Positions 62,862 through 64,000 of a stretch of 64,000 bases of DNA are shown here, in pieces. Source of the DNA: Luteibacter flocculans (lineage in GTDB: Bacteria; Pseudomonadota; Gammaproteobacteria; Xanthomonadales; Rhodanobacteraceae); assembly GCF_023612255.1 (NCBI RefSeq), contig NZ_CP063231.1, positions 4,148,501-4,212,500 on the forward strand, in the 5' to 3' direction. Both the position numbers and the translations under genes were made by a program. Below the pieces are notes generated by a model. The model was not told where the DNA came from and ran no database searches. It saw nothing but the letters and a program-made list of their open reading frames with translations. Position 1 is the stretch's first letter. Each line of letters begins with the position of its first letter.

Positions 62862-64000
62862 ATGACGAACAAGCACGACGACGACACCTTCGATGCCGGC
62901 AGGCGACGCCTGCTCGGCGGCATGGCAACCACCGGTGCGGTACTGGCACTGGGCGGCCTTTCCGAAGGCGCAACGGGCACGGAACATCCACCCCTACCCG
63001 CGCCCAAGGGCGAAGCGCTGGATGCACTTCTCGAAAAGCATATCCAGCACGTCGTTGTGGTGTATGCCGAGAACCGCAGCTTCAACAACCTGTTCGGCGA
63101 ATTCCCTGGCCTGCAGCAGCCATTGAGCGCGGTACCCGTGGAACGCTTGATCCAGCGCGATCGCGACGGCACGCCGTTCAAGACGCTGCCGCCGATCTGG
63201 GGAGGCATGGTGCCTCACGAGCAAGTGGTGGATCACAAAACCTACAAGATCGGCGAGAAGGACATCGTGGGTCTTCCGAATGCACCATGGGCGTTGCATA
63301 CGGGCGACGGCACGCCGCTGCCCCACGGTGTCGTTACACGCGATCTCGTCCATGCGTTCTACAACAACCAGCTGCAGATCAACGGCGGCAAGAACGACGG
63401 CTTCGTCGCCTGGGGCGACAATGGCGCGCTTACCATGGGCTACTACGCCAGCGCGCCGGTGCACCTGCGCCTATGGCGCCTCGCCGAACAGTTTACGCTT
63501 TGCGACAACTTCTTCATGGGCGCCTTTGGCGGCTCCTTTCTCAATCACCAGTACCTCGTGGCGGCGCAACCGCCTTTCTATCCGAATGCAGACAAGAGCC
63601 CCGCGCAGTTCAATATCGCGGTGACCGAGAGCGGCGAACCCACGGACCATCGCCTGAAGATGGCGGACGAGTCCCCGAAGAGTGCGATGGACGGCAAGCC
63701 GAAGTTCGCGCACCACAACACGCTCACGCCGGATTTCTGGGCAGTCAACACGATCGGGCCGCCCTACTCGCCCGGCTTCAATGTCGACAGGAAGAACCCG
63801 CTGCTGGCCGATGCGAGCAGCCCGAACACCCTGCCGCCGCAGGCGCACAAGCACATCGGCGATATGCTTTCCGCAAAGCAGGTCGATTGGGCATGGTACG
63901 GCGGCGGTTTCCAGGCTGCGCTCGATGGCAAGGGTGATGGCGACGACGGCAGCTTCCCGCAGACGCCCAACTTCCAGCCACACCATCAGCCGCTCAACTA
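62862..64000 (+). CDS. Tat-exported phosphoesterase (AcpA/phospholipase C family), 3' end cut
   Basis: I translated 379 codons from ATG 62862 to the window edge without a stop. Twin-arginine signal 'GRRRLLGGMATTGAVLALGG'; then 'HVVVVYAENRSFNNLFGEFPG', the metal- and nucleophile-containing start of the PF04185 phosphoesterase family, 'KNDGFVAWGDNGALTMGYYA' and 'LCDNFFMGAFGGSFLNHQYLV'. These enzymes hydrolyse phosphate monoesters or phospholipids in the periplasm or outside; the form here is closest to acid phosphatase AcpA. The C-terminal part is missing, so subfamily is not final. 207 bp after the LysR gene, with no recognisable regulatory site seen. Confidence 0.87.
   Translation, partial: MTNKHDDDTFDAGRRRLLGGMATTGAVLALGGLSEGATGTEHPPLPAPKGEALDALLEKHIQHVVVVYAENRSFNNLFGEFPGLQQPLSAVPVERLIQRDRDGTPFKTLPPIWGGMVPHEQVVDHKTYKIGEKDIVGLPNAPWALHTGDGTPLPHGVVTRDLVHAFYNNQLQINGGKNDGFVAWGDNGALTMGYYASAPVHLRLWRLAEQFTLCDNFFMGAFGGSFLNHQYLVAAQPPFYPNADKSPAQFNIAVTESGEPTDHRLKMADESPKSAMDGKPKFAHHNTLTPDFWAVNTIGPPYSPGFNVDRKNPLLADASSPNTLPPQAHKHIGDMLSAKQVDWAWYGGGFQAALDGKGDGDDGSFPQTPNFQPHHQPLN

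Noticed and set aside
62681-63937. Open frame of 418 codons overlapping the phosphoesterase gene on the same strand
   Set aside because: Out of frame with the PF04185 motifs and Tat signal; Arg-rich product with no domain. The true gene is open to the window edge in another frame.

Overview
The window is about 65% G+C with densely packed genes, no tRNA or rRNA, and a gene repertoire typical of environmental Gammaproteobacteria. The gene combinations (pbpC with alpha-2-macroglobulin, ECF42 with DGPF proteins, many NodT and TonB outer-membrane proteins, REP-like 'GTGGGAGCC' palindromes) suggest the order Xanthomonadales/Lysobacterales, perhaps a Luteibacter- or Dyella-like member of Rhodanobacteraceae. 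That placement is inference; no phylogenetic marker was compared.

Region 1 (1-17254, all minus strand) is the most unusual part. Reading in the direction of transcription it holds major pilin, chaperone and usher of a chaperone-usher fimbria, then a near-complete Trb (IncP-like) type IV secretion system in RP4 order (trbB, C, D, E, F, G, H, I, J, L, N), then a two-domain fimbrial tip-adhesin-like protein and a lipoprotein cut by the window edge. Most trb genes overlap by 4 bp (ATGA) and the adhesin starts 3 bp after trbN, so the fimbrial and T4SS genes look like one transcription unit. No relaxase, coupling protein or TraF-like pilin peptidase is visible.

Region 2 (17.5-40.8 kb) is mostly housekeeping and accessory metabolism: an MFS sugar transporter with a clear terminator, pbpC with a large alpha-2-macroglobulin that has a thioester, a small HWE-type histidine kinase, an ECF42 sigma factor operon with DGPF/YCII and VOC proteins, an orphan DUF1851 (Tdi1-like immunity) gene, a modABC-UPF0104-serine hydrolase run, and a tripartite drug efflux operon (adaptor, NodT outer-membrane factor, DHA2 MFS).

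Region 3 (40.9-56.7 kb) contains a small His-rich DUF2946 protein with a TonB-dependent receptor (probably metal uptake), then a probable class III lanthipeptide locus on the minus strand: ABC ATPase, MacB-like permease, NtrC-like response regulator lacking the GAFTGA loop, PAS histidine kinase, a 42-residue precursor with a class III leader motif and a Ser-x2-Ser-x3-Cys labionin motif, and a LanKC synthetase. Two 14-bp GTCCGA-WA-TCGGAC palindromes lie between kinase and precursor. Divergent from the ABC genes are two tandemly duplicated secreted S33 peptidases that might be the leader protease (inference).

Region 4 (56.7-64 kb) has 3-hydroxybutyrate dehydrogenase, an OprO/OprP-type porin, a REP-like composite repeat, glnA with a textbook sigma-54 promoter and NtrC site, an FMN reductase/XapX pair divergent from a LysR regulator with a perfect T-N11-A operator, and the 5' part of a Tat-exported phosphoesterase that runs off the right edge.
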